From: SG-bin7 sp964498095 | GTDB lineage: Bacteria; Bdellovibrionota; Bdellovibrionia; Bdellovibrionales; SG-bin7 | Length of the DNA stretch: 64,000 bases | Direction: 5' to 3' | NCBI GenBank assembly: GCA_964498095.1 | Contig: CAZCFY010000002.1 | Span: 62,001-126,000, forward strand | In this document: one piece after another, positions 25,683 to 34,789 of the stretch | Layout of the letters: each line of letters starts with the position of its first letter | How positions within the stretch are numbered: position 1 is the first letter of the stretch | Program-made: the position numbers and the translations under genes | Notes under the pieces: model-generated | Database searches by the model: none | The model's input: only the letters and a program-made list of their open reading frames with translations | What the model was told of the DNA's origin: nothing

Positions 25683-27697
25683 AACAGGCCCTCTCGGCGG
25701 AATAAAGCATTCGGATCTGGCTCGCGGCCGCGAAATCTTTTGTAAAGTACCATGGGATGCTCGGATCCCCCTTTAGCCAAAATTTCTTCGCGAAATTTGC
25801 GTGAAACTTCTTTATTAAAAATTCCCTTTTCCTTGAAGTATTCAAAAGCGTCGGCGTCTAAGACCTCAGCCCACTTATAGCTGTAATATCCCGCTGAATA
25901 TCCACCGGCAAAAATATGCGCGAACCCCGTGGAAATCGCCGTTCCCGGCTCTTTGGGAAAAAACGAACTATGGCGCGTAACCTCTTCTTCGAACTTTTCC
26001 ACGTCAAGTTCATCGGGGAGCGGCCCTTGGTGCCAGGCCATGTCGAGAAGACCAAAATTAACTTGGCGCAAAGAAAACCAGCCGGCATGAAACTTTTCGG
26101 CCGCACGGAGTTTATCAATTAAACTTTGCGGAATTTTTTCGCCGGATTCAAAGTGGGTGGCAAAGAGATCCAGGGTCTCTTTTTCCATGACCCAATTTTC
26201 CATGATCTGCGACGGTAACTCGACAAAATCCCAATATACTTTTGGACCGGCAACGCTGCGGTAATGGCAATCGCTTAAAAGCGAATGCAGGGCATGGCCG
26301 AATTCATGAAATAATGTTTTTACTTCATCTAGAGTTAATAGCGAAGGTTTTGTTGCCGTCGGTTTCGTGAAATTACAAACAATGGAAACGACCGGGCGTT
26401 CGACTTTACCGGCAAGTACGCCTTGATCGCGGTAATTAGTCATCCAGGCGCCAGATTTTTTTGTTTCGCGCGGAAAAAAGTCCGCCATAAAAATTCCCAT
26501 AAAACGGCCTGACTTTTTATCTAATACTTCGTACGTGCGCACGTCTTCATGGTATTTCGGTACTTCGGTGGTCTCTTTAAATTCTAAGTCATAAAGTAAG
26601 CCTGCGACTTTAAAGCTACCGGTTATGACTTTATCCAGCGAGAAATAGGGGCGTAACTCTTCTTCGTCGAAATCGTATTTGGCTTTTTTTAATTTCTCAG
26701 CGTAGTAGGAGTAATCCCAAGGCTTTATAATTTCCTTGGCGAAACTTTTTAATTCTTCAAATTCTCTTTGCGCGGCGGCCCGGGCGGTGTCCAATATCTT
26801 TTTAAGAAAGGTATTTACCTCTTGCGGCGTGCTGGCCATGCGCTCTTCCAACACAAAATGCGCGTGACTTTGAAAGCCCAGCAAGACAGCGCGCTCGTGA
26901 CGGAGTTTGGAGATGCGCAGTAAAATGGGCGTATTATTGTAAGGCTCAGATAACGACCGGCTATTGTAGGCGCGCCAAAACTTTTCGCGGATTTTGCGGT
27001 TATCGCAATAAGTGAGCAGCGGAATTACGCTGGGAGCCTGTAGATTAAAAAGAAATCCGTCTTTGTCCTTGGCTTTCGCGGCTTCTTTAGCGCCTTCAAG
27101 CGTTGACTCGGGAATACCGGCCGCTTCTTCGGCCGTTAAGATCATCTCAAAGGAGTTTGTCGATTTTAAAACATTTTCTGAGAATTTTGGATTTAACGCC
27201 GCCAACTCTTCATCAATTTTTCGCAGTTTATTTTTTTGCTCTTCGTTTAAGAGTGCGCCGTTGCGGGCAAAGGTCTTATAGGTTTTGTCTAAGATTTCTT
27301 TTTGCTCGATATTAAGTTTAAGTTTGCCGCGCTCTTCGTAAACCGTTTTGACCCGGTCAAATAAATTGGAGTTTAACAACGTGTCACTGGAGTAACGGCT
27401 AAGTTTTTGCGAAATTTCGGCCGCGAGCTTTTGGAGTTCTTCGCTGGCTTCGGCACTGAACAAATTAAAGTAAGTTTCGGAGATTTGGTCGACGGTTTCG
27501 CCGCTAAACTCCAACGCTTCGATTGTATTTTCGAAAGTTGGCGCCGTTTTGTTGTCGGCAATAGATTTTATTTCCGCGGAGGCGGCTGAAATCGCTTTAT
27601 CAAAAGCGGGAATAAAATGTTCGGGTTTTATGAGTGCAAAATTAACGACACCAAATTTATTATTTGGTTTTTCAAGAAGTGAATTTAAACCTGGCAT
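25679..27697 (-). CDS. dcp: M3-family zinc metallopeptidase, peptidyl-dipeptidase type
   Basis: This is a thimet-oligopeptidase-like enzyme that degrades short peptides in the cytoplasm or periplasm. The zinc site FHEFGHALH is near residue 465, and the third ligand glutamate is about 28 residues on, in DFVELPSQIMENW. At 672 residues with no signal peptide it matches Dcp or oligopeptidase A. The segments WDYSYYAEKL and FMADFFPRETKKSGAWM resemble Dcp more. The ATG lies within one arm of a strong inverted repeat (27693-27722) and lacks a good ribosome site. Dcp is preferred over PrlC with moderate confidence. Confidence 0.88.
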   Translation of the reverse strand: MPGLNSLLEKPNNKFGVVNFALIKPEHFIPAFDKAISAASAEIKSIADNKTAPTFENTIEALEFSGETVDQISETYFNLFSAEASEELQKLAAEISQKLSRYSSDTLLNSNLFDRVKTVYEERGKLKLNIEQKEILDKTYKTFARNGALLNEEQKNKLRKIDEELAALNPKFSENVLKSTNSFEMILTAEEAAGIPESTLEGAKEAAKAKDKDGFLFNLQAPSVIPLLTYCDNRKIREKFWRAYNSRSLSEPYNNTPILLRISKLRHERAVLLGFQSHAHFVLEERMASTPQEVNTFLKKILDTARAAAQREFEELKSFAKEIIKPWDYSYYAEKLKKAKYDFDEEELRPYFSLDKVITGSFKVAGLLYDLEFKETTEVPKYHEDVRTYEVLDKKSGRFMGIFMADFFPRETKKSGAWMTNYRDQGVLAGKVERPVVSIVCNFTKPTATKPSLLTLDEVKTLFHEFGHALHSLLSDCHYRSVAGPKVYWDFVELPSQIMENWVMEKETLDLFATHFESGEKIPQSLIDKLRAAEKFHAGWFSLRQVNFGLLDMAWHQGPLPDELDVEKFEEEVTRHSSFFPKEPGTAISTGFAHIFAGGYSAGYYSYKWAEVLDADAFEYFKEKGIFNKEVSRKFREEILAKGGSEHPMVLYKRFRGREPDPNALFRREGLL

Positions 27698-27722
27698 GCC
27701 TCATGAATATCATAGGCATGCC
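27693..27722 (-). promoter_or_regulatory. inverted repeat that would sequester the dcp start codon
   Basis: On the minus strand a 9-base arm GGCATGCCT and its complement AGGCATGCC are separated by 12 bases. The ATG of the M3 peptidase gene is inside the second arm. A hairpin in the mRNA would pair the start codon. It also fills the short gap behind the upstream lipoprotein gene, so it may instead end or stabilise that transcript. No T-run follows. Confidence 0.45.
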
Positions 27723-27729
27723 GTGAGGT

Positions 27730-28233
27730 CTAATAACTAGTGCAAATTCCGATACCGGAAGAAGGGTATCCAGTGGGAACGCAGTTACAACCAGGATAAC
27801 TACTAGTACATGTGGCCACAGCGTAATAGCTGCTCCAGCCGCTGTTGTAGTAACCGTAGTTAGCGTAGCCGAAAGCACCGCTCGCAAGGTACGAATAATA
27901 AAGCAAACTTGCGGTCGGTAATCCATAAGTAGCTACACAGGAAAGACCCAGTGTATATCCGTAAGCGGCGATTGTTCCGTTAGGACAACGAAAGCCGTTA
28001 TAGTACCCATAATTATATGGCTGAAAATAACCGTTAGCGCCGTAAGCGTAGCAGTTATTGTTATAAGGATAACTTTGCGGATAACCAATTGTGCCGCCTG
28101 CACCCGTCGGAATAGACGACAAACATTGTGTGTTCGGTGTGCCTACAAGCGATGCAGGGGCCGGGTTATCTTTTGGACAACCAATGTTGACTATTGCGAG
28201 AGCAAAAACAGCAATCTTTAAAAGATGTTTCAT
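27730..28233 (-). CDS. Tyr/Gly/Asn-rich lipoprotein
   Basis: The 167-residue product has a signal peptide with lipobox VNIGC. The mature protein is low in charge and very rich in tyrosine, glycine, asparagine and serine, with motifs such as YPYNNNCYAYG and YNYGYYNG. It carries about nine cysteines after the lipidated one. The cysteine-poor start and cysteine-rich end (CTSSYPGCNCVPTG) suggest disulfide bonding on the surface. A GGAGG ribosome site precedes the ATG. No family is recognised. The composition recalls adhesive or structural surface proteins, which is inference. Confidence 0.75.
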   Translation of the reverse strand: MKHLLKIAVFALAIVNIGCPKDNPAPASLVGTPNTQCLSSIPTGAGGTIGYPQSYPYNNNCYAYGANGYFQPYNYGYYNGFRCPNGTIAAYGYTLGLSCVATYGLPTASLLYYSYLASGAFGYANYGYYNSGWSSYYAVATCTSSYPGCNCVPTGYPSSGIGICTSY

Positions 28234-28287
28234 AGGAAAACCTCCACCCTATTCAAACGTCGATACGATGCATCAAAATGAAGAGAA

Positions 28288-28317
28288 TTGCCACAAGTTT
28301 TTGATTTTATGTAAGAT
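28288..28317 (+). promoter_or_regulatory. candidate promoter for the AMIN-like/outer-membrane protein pair
   Basis: TTGCCA at 28288 and TAAGAT at 28312 are separated by 18 bases, placing a start site about 15 bases before the ATG at 28338. A strong AAGGAGG ribosome site lies between. The region is the divergent gap between this gene pair and the Tyr-rich lipoprotein. Confidence 0.35.
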
Positions 28318-28337
28318 ATTCACGTAAGGAGGCGAGC

Positions 28338-28907
28338 ATGCAAAAGCTTGTTTTTGTATTGGCCATCGTCGTCGGTTTTGGAACCCTGTCTGAGGCCGCT
28401 ATTAAAAAGAATTCTTCTTTAAAATTCAATAAGTTAGACGCATTTGCCGGCACTGGAATTTTCCAGGGTGGAGAGTCGGGACGCGCCTATTCTTTGCTCG
28501 ATATTAAACGGCAGCCGTCTAAAAATAAAGGCGCGGCTGTGGAGCGCTTTTCGCTTCTTTATGGCGATGAGGTCGGCCGGAGAATCTTGGGAAAAACAGG
28601 TTATTTCCATATCAGTTTGGAAAAAAATCCTGATCGCCTAGTTATCGATTTGTCTCAGGTCCAAAAAACCGCCATCGACGAAAAACAGCTCGCGGCGATC
28701 TTCAAAAATTCGGAGCTTATTTCGGGGACTCAGATGACCATGGACCCAGAGGACTTGAGCACGAATATTACTCTTTATTTGCGCGATCAAGTTAGGGCAC
28801 GGGTGAAAACGAATACGGATAGCAAAAAACCCGGCCAAGTCTATGTGGATATTATAAAGCGTAATCCAAAAGGCAAATCTCAGCCCAATCCTAAAGGCAT
28901 GAAGTGA
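28338..28907 (+). CDS. AMIN-like domain secreted protein
   Basis: The 189-residue product has a signal peptide ending in SEA. The region GYFHISLEKNPDRLVIDLSQV through NITLYLRDQVRARVKT has the strand pattern of AMIN domains, which bind peptidoglycan or localise periplasmic proteins such as AmiC and PilQ. The C-terminus is rich in Lys, Pro and Asn. AAGGAGG precedes the ATG. The stop overlaps the GTG start of the following outer-membrane protein (GTGA), so the two are translationally coupled and may work together. The AMIN call is by pattern only. Confidence 0.7.
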   Translation: MQKLVFVLAIVVGFGTLSEAAIKKNSSLKFNKLDAFAGTGIFQGGESGRAYSLLDIKRQPSKNKGAAVERFSLLYGDEVGRRILGKTGYFHISLEKNPDRLVIDLSQVQKTAIDEKQLAAIFKNSELISGTQMTMDPEDLSTNITLYLRDQVRARVKTNTDSKKPGQVYVDIIKRNPKGKSQPNPKGMK

Positions 28908-29662
28908 AATTAAGAGCTGGTTTAATTTCTGCAAGTTTACTTTTGCTGGTGGCCCAAGCTAACGCGCGGGTTTTTAATTTCGCCGGCGTAAACGTAAGTT
29001 CCTATCTAAAAGGGGCGGGCGGAACCGCATACTTTGGCAATGATGCTTTTGCAAATTCTGCGGGTCCTGGCGTTACTTATAGCGACGGCGTTCTTTACCA
29101 ATTTAGCGGCGAGTTTGGTTTTTCATTTGAAATGTCGTCATTTACGGCGCGGCTTGGGTTTGAAATGCATCGCCCGCAGCATTTAACACTTTACGAAGGA
29201 AAAAATACCGGCGGCACGGTCTTATATACTGTGGATTCCGATATCATTAGTTACAGCCCGACGCTCACCTTAGAATTTCCGCTCGGAAAGGCGCAAACGA
29301 CCAAATCCTATATCTTCTTAGGAGTGGGCTACGGTTATGTGACCTTAAAAAATACTTATGCGTTTACGGCCACAGGTACTTCGACATACAGCTTGGCAGA
29401 CTTTTCAGAAGACGGAAAAGGCCAAACTATTTTCGGTACTGCCGGCTGGGGGTTTGAAACCTTGATGGTGGATAATGTCACCTTTGGTATGGAATTTGGT
29501 TACCGGTATATGGAAGCTTACAAGCTAGTTCATAAATCTTCGTCGACGACGTTCTTAGGGAATAAAGTCGAAGGCGATAACATGAAGAATTCCGACGGCG
29601 ACGACCGCTTTCTTAATTTAAGTCAGCCGTTCTTGGCGTTTTTATTCCGTTTTTATATTTAG
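28904..29662 (+). CDS. outer-membrane beta-barrel protein paired with AMIN-like protein
   Basis: The 252-residue product starts at a GTG and has a signal peptide ending in ANA. The mature part shows repeated amphipathic strands (FSGEFGFSFEMSSFTARLGFEM, YIFLGVGYGYVTLKN) and a last strand PFLAFLFRFYI with a terminal hydrophobic residue, as required for barrel assembly. It resembles OmpA-barrel-like or Opacity-type proteins in length. Function is unknown. It overlaps the preceding AMIN-like gene by 4 bases. Confidence 0.78.
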   Translation: MKLRAGLISASLLLLVAQANARVFNFAGVNVSSYLKGAGGTAYFGNDAFANSAGPGVTYSDGVLYQFSGEFGFSFEMSSFTARLGFEMHRPQHLTLYEGKNTGGTVLYTVDSDIISYSPTLTLEFPLGKAQTTKSYIFLGVGYGYVTLKNTYAFTATGTSTYSLADFSEDGKGQTIFGTAGWGFETLMVDNVTFGMEFGYRYMEAYKLVHKSSSTTFLGNKVEGDNMKNSDGDDRFLNLSQPFLAFLFRFYI

Positions 29663-29671
29663 GTTTTAGAG

Positions 29672-30253
29672 TTAAAACGCGCCGTTGCTGGCTTCTGCTG
29701 CGGGTTTTATGCCTACGTTCCCGCTGACCGATAAAAGGCCGGGGATTATTCCATCCAAATCTAATGTAACTAGCGTCGTTGAGTCGGTAATTTCCAGATA
29801 AGAAAAAGACAAAAATGTCAGCGTTATTGCGTCGGTGGTCGAAAAAATTCCATTATCATTGGTTATCTGCAGACTGCGCCCGGAACTGCACTGACTGGAA
29901 AGTTTTAGCTGAACACTTTGATACTTTCCGGCCGGTAAAGAAACAAAAGATATACTTGAGCCTGAGGGGTCATAACTAAAATCTTCCAAATCAAAATCGT
30001 AAGTTTGCGTAACGGCATTGGGATCGGGGTTGGCTAAATCAATATAAGGAATGAATTTAATCTGTGAAAAACAGAAAGTTAAAAGGCGAATCTGACTGAG
30101 TTGCGCCGTAGATAAGTTCGAATCTGAAAAAGACAGTTTAAAAAAGGGCCCGCTGGTGGGTGTGCGGCTAGGAAGCGAACAAAACTGGTAGGCGATAATA
30201 ATCGCGCCTACCAAAGCCAGAACGAAATGGCGGTTTAAGTGCCTTCTATGCAT
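29672..30253 (-). CDS. DUF4382-like secreted protein or lipoprotein
   Basis: The 193-residue product has a positively charged start, one hydrophobic segment and a possible but atypical lipobox (AYQFC). The mature part resembles DUF4382 domains: a region starting FFKLSFSDSN, followed by a helper strand block and SLPAGKYQSVQLKLSS, the GxY-x-V-x-L pattern seen in those prealbumin-like folds. The gene overlaps the 3' end of the acyl-CoA synthetase gene by 8 bases on the same strand. The role is unknown. Confidence 0.65.
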   Translation of the reverse strand: MHRRHLNRHFVLALVGAIIIAYQFCSLPSRTPTSGPFFKLSFSDSNLSTAQLSQIRLLTFCFSQIKFIPYIDLANPDPNAVTQTYDFDLEDFSYDPSGSSISFVSLPAGKYQSVQLKLSSQCSSGRSLQITNDNGIFSTTDAITLTFLSFSYLEITDSTTLVTLDLDGIIPGLLSVSGNVGIKPAAEASNGAF

Positions 30254-32018
30254 AAAGACTGTCGATGACTTCCTTATATTTTTTGTCGCAGAATTTGCGC
30301 TTCACTTTTAATGAGGGCGTAAGTTCTCCAGCTTCAATCGTAAAATCGTTGGGTAAAACCTCAAAAGTCTTTATGGTTTCGTAGCTTGCCAGCTGACTAT
30401 TTACATTAGCTACGACGTCACGAATGATCCCTTGCACTTGTGGAGTTTTGGTAAGCTCCGCGAAGCTACTAAAAGACATATTGTTTGCCTGGGCAAAGCG
30501 TTTTACTTCGTCAGGATTTAAAGTTAGCAGCGCCACGACATATTTCTTTTGATCACCGTGAATCAATACATTGGAAATATATTTATTAAGTTTAAGCAGA
30601 TTTTCTAATTTTTGAGGAGCGACATATTTTCCGCCGGCGGTTTTAATTAAATCTTTCTTGCGGTCGGTAAGCCTTAGAAATCCACGATCATTAAGCTCAC
30701 CAATGTCGCCGGTGGCAAACCAGCCGTCGTGCATGACTTCTTTGGTGGCTTCGGGACTCTTGTAATATTCGCGCATCACTTTATCGCTTTTCACGAGAAC
30801 TTCGCCGTCACTGGCAATTTTTATTTTTACGTCGGGTAGAGCGCGCCCAACGGATCCGAACTCGTAATCGTGAGGACGGTTTAGAGTTATGGCTGCCGTC
30901 GTTTCGGTGAGCCCGTAGCCCTCGAGAATTAAAATGCCGGCGGCGTGAAAGAATTCGGCGATTTGCTGGCTTAGCGGCGCGCTTCCGGAAATGCAGAAGC
31001 GCAGTCTTCCGCCAAGTCCCTTATGAAGCTTGGAGAAAACTAATTTTTTTGCAACGCCGTACTCTAGAAAAAGTGTCAGCGGAATTGTCTTGTTACTGCG
31101 TTTGTATTTTGAAACTTGCTGGCCAACACTTAACGCCCAGTTAAATATTTTCTTTTTAGTGGGATTTAAATCGGCTTGCGAGACAACGCCGTTATATATC
31201 TTTTCAAAAATTCGTGGAACGGCGACGAGCACTGTTGGCGATACTTCGCGTAAGTTATCCCGGATTTTATCGATACTTTCCGCATAGGCGATTCCATACC
31301 CGAGATAAATGCTTCCCCAATACTCCACGTGTCCAAGGATATGTGAAAACGGTAGAAAGGTGAGAGTGGAATCTTCGGCGACCATGCCCAGTTCGCTGAA
31401 GACATCGATAACTTCGCTCATAACTTGTAAGTGAGTTAAAGAAACGCCCTTGGGAACGCCGGTCGTACCGGACGTATAATGAATAGTGGCTAAATCATTT
31501 AACTGCACTTGACTCACGGAACGCGAATAGAAACTAGTATCGCCTTTTATAATCTCGCGCCCTTCCTTTTCGAGGTCGTCAAGACTTTGCGTTCCCTTGA
31601 CCCCGTCGGCGTTAAAAATAAAAACGCCTTTTACTTGGGGGCACTGGCTAGAAATTTTTGCCCACTTGTCTAACTGACTTTTGTCTTCGACAAATAAAAA
31701 TTGAGTTTCAGAATTGTTGAGTATGTAGGTCATTTCTTCGGTCGTATTGCTGGGATAAATGGGTATCGATACGGCGCCTAAGCCTAAAATTGCTAAATCA
31801 GCAGCAGACCATTCCATCCGCGTCGAACTCATGATTGCCACATGGGCGCCCTTGGTTACGCCTTTTTTATTTAAACCTGCGGCGATAAATTCAACTTTCT
31901 GAATGTATTCCTTCCAGTTGTAAGATTTCCATTCACCCGCAACTTTGAATTTAACGGCAAATTGGCTATCTGGAATTGCACGCTTTTTTAAAAAGTAGCT
32001 ACAAATATTTTCGGCCAT
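30246..32018 (-). CDS. long-chain fatty acid--CoA ligase
   Basis: This AMP-forming enzyme activates long-chain fatty acids for beta-oxidation or lipid synthesis. HYTSGTTGVPKGVSLTH is the P-loop AMP-binding motif. GYGLTETTAAIT is the adenine-binding motif, and TGDIGELNDRGFLRLTDRKKDLIKT is the hinge signature. The overall pattern is that of the FAA1/COG1022 group, 590 residues. I chose the ATG at 32018 because GGGAGAA precedes it by 6 bases; an upstream in-frame start at 32087 would overlap the kinase gene. It lies 43 bases downstream of the kinase stop and is probably co-transcribed. Confidence 0.93.
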   Translation of the reverse strand: MAENICSYFLKKRAIPDSQFAVKFKVAGEWKSYNWKEYIQKVEFIAAGLNKKGVTKGAHVAIMSSTRMEWSAADLAILGLGAVSIPIYPSNTTEEMTYILNNSETQFLFVEDKSQLDKWAKISSQCPQVKGVFIFNADGVKGTQSLDDLEKEGREIIKGDTSFYSRSVSQVQLNDLATIHYTSGTTGVPKGVSLTHLQVMSEVIDVFSELGMVAEDSTLTFLPFSHILGHVEYWGSIYLGYGIAYAESIDKIRDNLREVSPTVLVAVPRIFEKIYNGVVSQADLNPTKKKIFNWALSVGQQVSKYKRSNKTIPLTLFLEYGVAKKLVFSKLHKGLGGRLRFCISGSAPLSQQIAEFFHAAGILILEGYGLTETTAAITLNRPHDYEFGSVGRALPDVKIKIASDGEVLVKSDKVMREYYKSPEATKEVMHDGWFATGDIGELNDRGFLRLTDRKKDLIKTAGGKYVAPQKLENLLKLNKYISNVLIHGDQKKYVVALLTLNPDEVKRFAQANNMSFSSFAELTKTPQVQGIIRDVVANVNSQLASYETIKTFEVLPNDFTIEAGELTPSLKVKRKFCDKKYKEVIDSLYA

Positions 32019-32061
32019 AGGTTCTCCCATTGCTATCAATGCGTATATTTTACTTGCGAGA

Positions 32062-34065
32062 TTATTTTTTGTTAAGGAACAATTCAACCGTTTTTACGCG
32101 ATTTTCGTCGACAATGACACGTTCCTGGGCTTCCGCACCGGTCCATTTGTCCACAGCTCTAATCACGAGTTCTTTATTTGCTGGGACGGCATAGCGCTTA
32201 AATGGTGGGGTACCAGGAATTTCGTCGCGGTTGATGTAAACGGTCGCATTGTTCGGAAAAATAGTTATATTAAGGTAGCCTTCGGCTGTCTTTTGCAGAA
32301 GTGCTTGTAAAGAGTCACTTTGCTTATCTGCAGTATATTCCGTGCGGTAAATTAAATAACCGGCGAGTTTAAGTGTGATTGCATGCGTACGTTTAGCTTC
32401 TAATTCAATAATCGCCGGTGTAATTTTGCCTATATCCTTGTCGTTAACGATAATCATAGCGCCCGGTGGGTTACTAGTAACGGAGACTTTATACGGCTCT
32501 GCTTTTGAAGGCGAAGCGGTCGTTTGACATTCCAACGGGGGGTTGGGTTGTTCACAAATATTGGCAGTCGTTGGCGAGGTCTTAGTGTTCACTATAGTAA
32601 AAAACCTTGAAACTTTGTCGGGGCCAGTCCAGAGAAGTCCTCCAACGAGGACTATGAACAGCATTAATGTAGGTCCGGGTATGTAGGAGGTCAGGGCATT
32701 AAAGGAAATACGATTTGTGTCGCGCGCTCCACCTGAGTTCGTCATCGAGGAAGCCCGTGTGGTTGTCTGCGACTGCTTCCTTTTAGCATTAATAATCTGT
32801 TGCGAAAGATTTTCGGTGATCGCGCCCTTACCGGCGGCGCCGATCTTTTCGTGCGACGTGATATTTCGCTGTTGAACTGCTGAGTCGACAAGGTCTTTAA
32901 AGCTAAAATCGGTATCTGTCGTGGTGTTTTGTCGAATGGGTGTTGTGGCCGTAGCGTTGGTCGCACTAATAGCGTTGGTGGCAGTCACTGACTGCATCAC
33001 GGTTTTGCCGTCAAATCTGTTATCAACTGGCGTTTGCGTTGAGGTTAGGGTGCGTGTTGTTTCATCGTTTCCGCTCACGGGAACGTCGGCGAGATCAATT
33101 TTAGAGTACTCTACTAATTTGTTTCTTATAGTTACGATTTCGTCGGAAAATAACGTTTTTATAACATTGCCAAAATCGTGTTGCGAGAAAGTCGGGTAAT
33201 TCTTGTTTAGAAAAGTATTTAAGTCGCGATGAAGTGCAGCTGCGGTTTGATAGCGAAGGTTGCGGTCCTTTGCCAAAGCCTTATTTACAATTTTTTCTAA
33301 GTCCTCTGGAACTTTTGGATTTATTTTTCGCAGCGATGGCACCTGACACTCTCGGATTTTCCTAAGAGTATTCATTTCGTTATTAGCCATAAACAAACGG
33401 TCGTTAGCGACGAGTTCCCACAAGACGATTCCTAACGAAAAGACATCGGTGCGTAAATCGACTTGAATGCCCTCGGCTTGTTCGGGGCTCATGTAACCAA
33501 ATTTGCCCTTTAGCGTTCCGGCCTTGGTGGCTTCGATTTGGGTTTCGGTTTTGGCGATACCAAAGTCGACGATTTTAATTTCGCCTTCGTAGCTCATCAT
33601 GACGTTTTGCGGACTGATATCACGGTGAGTGATATTCAGCGGGCGTCCGCTCGTACCATCGAGGCAGCGGTGCGCGCTGTCAAGGCCGGCGGCGGCTTCG
33701 CGAATGATAAACAAAATTTGATCAAGACTAAACGACTTGTTGCTTTGTTTCATCCGGTTAATTATTTGCCGCAAGTTTTTTCCTTCGACGAAATCCATGA
33801 CGAGGAAAAACTGACCCTTTTCAACTCCAAACTCAAAGATCGAGACGATGTTGCTGTGTTTTAAGTTAATGGCGATTTTCGCTTCTGACTTAAACATTTC
33901 CACGAATTCAGGATTGTCGGAGTATTGCGGGAGAATTCTTTTTATGGCTACGTACTTGTTAATGCCGCTGGCACCGGGGGCGCGTGCGAGATAAATCTCG
34001 GCCATACCGCCGGTGGCGATCTTTTCTAAAAGAATATATTTCCCAAATCTTTCAATCTGCGTCAC
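32062..34065 (-). CDS. transmembrane Ser/Thr protein kinase with PEGA repeats
   Basis: The 667-residue product begins with a Hanks-type kinase domain (about residues 8-275): glycine loop IATGGMAEIYLA, catalytic lysine in VAIKRI, HRDISPQN and DFGIAK. YMSPEQAEG is the activation-segment end. A Thr/Ser-rich juxtamembrane region with TNAISATNATATT-like repeats follows, then one membrane segment near residues 458-475. The outer part contains two PEGA-type domains (VTSNPPGAMIIVNDKDIGK and the stretch from YLNITIFPNNATVYINRDE). It should sense an extracytoplasmic cue and phosphorylate cytoplasmic targets. Kinases of this layout are common in myxobacteria and Bdellovibrio relatives. It diverges from coaE. 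Confidence 0.92.
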   Translation of the reverse strand: MTQIERFGKYILLEKIATGGMAEIYLARAPGASGINKYVAIKRILPQYSDNPEFVEMFKSEAKIAINLKHSNIVSIFEFGVEKGQFFLVMDFVEGKNLRQIINRMKQSNKSFSLDQILFIIREAAAGLDSAHRCLDGTSGRPLNITHRDISPQNVMMSYEGEIKIVDFGIAKTETQIEATKAGTLKGKFGYMSPEQAEGIQVDLRTDVFSLGIVLWELVANDRLFMANNEMNTLRKIRECQVPSLRKINPKVPEDLEKIVNKALAKDRNLRYQTAAALHRDLNTFLNKNYPTFSQHDFGNVIKTLFSDEIVTIRNKLVEYSKIDLADVPVSGNDETTRTLTSTQTPVDNRFDGKTVMQSVTATNAISATNATATTPIRQNTTTDTDFSFKDLVDSAVQQRNITSHEKIGAAGKGAITENLSQQIINAKRKQSQTTTRASSMTNSGGARDTNRISFNALTSYIPGPTLMLFIVLVGGLLWTGPDKVSRFFTIVNTKTSPTTANICEQPNPPLECQTTASPSKAEPYKVSVTSNPPGAMIIVNDKDIGKITPAIIELEAKRTHAITLKLAGYLIYRTEYTADKQSDSLQALLQKTAEGYLNITIFPNNATVYINRDEIPGTPPFKRYAVPANKELVIRAVDKWTGAEAQERVIVDENRVKTVELFLNKK

Positions 34066-34131
34066 AATATACTTAACCTTATTTATGTATCGGAAACTTC
34101 ATAGCGAAATTGAAAAGTTTTAGGAGATAAA

Positions 34132-34722
34132 ATGCGGTGGATTGGACTCACCGGAGGTATAGGGTCCGGCAAGTCGACTGTTGCGCAATTACTCAGGAAT
34201 AATGGCATAGCGGTAATCGATGCCGACGAAGTGGCGCATATGGTGACCAAAAAATCTGGACCCGGCTTTGGTCCAGTCGTGAGCGAATTTGGCCCGGATA
34301 TCGTGGGTGCGGACGGGGAAATTGACCGTCGCAAGCTGGGGCAGGTTGTTTTTGCAAACGCCGTGAAATTAGAAAAGCTGGAGAAAATTTTGCACCCGCT
34401 TATTGCCGCCAAGGTCAAGGAGTTGCGGGAGGACCTTGCGCAAAAAGGCAGAATGTTTGCGGTCTATGACGTGCCTTTGCTTTTTGAAAAAAAAATGCAA
34501 AAGCAATTTGACGAAATTATCGTGGTGTTTTGTTCCACCGATAATCAAATTCGCCGCGCCATGGAGAGAACGGGTCTTAGTGAAAAAGAAATACGCGAGC
34601 GCTTAATGGCGCAGATACCTCTGACGGAAAAGTTAAAGGAAGCCAGCCGCATGATCGAAAACGATGGGACACTCGCTGAATTAGAGGCGCGCGTGAAAAA
34701 ACTTGCCGCGAGTTTTAAGTAG
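34132..34722 (+). CDS. coaE: dephospho-CoA kinase
   Basis: CoaE carries out the last step of coenzyme A synthesis, phosphorylating dephospho-CoA in the cytoplasm. The P-loop GLTGGIGSGKST is at residues 5-16. VIDADEVAH is the substrate-binding motif, and HPLI with DVPLLFE are conserved further on. The length of 196 residues is typical. TAGGAGA precedes the ATG. It is divergent from the kinase gene with about 66 bases between. Confidence 0.95.
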   Translation: MRWIGLTGGIGSGKSTVAQLLRNNGIAVIDADEVAHMVTKKSGPGFGPVVSEFGPDIVGADGEIDRRKLGQVVFANAVKLEKLEKILHPLIAAKVKELREDLAQKGRMFAVYDVPLLFEKKMQKQFDEIIVVFCSTDNQIRRAMERTGLSEKEIRERLMAQIPLTEKLKEASRMIENDGTLAELEARVKKLAASFK

Positions 34723-34789
34723 TTCCAGGAACTTTAAGTGATGTCGGTACGAGAGCGTGATTACCAGAGCGTGGTTACAAGATCGGCCG

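Noticed and set aside
34723..34789. Short tandem-like GAGCGTG repeats after coaE
   Set aside because: Only two imperfect copies are present, with no structure or T-run to support a functional site.
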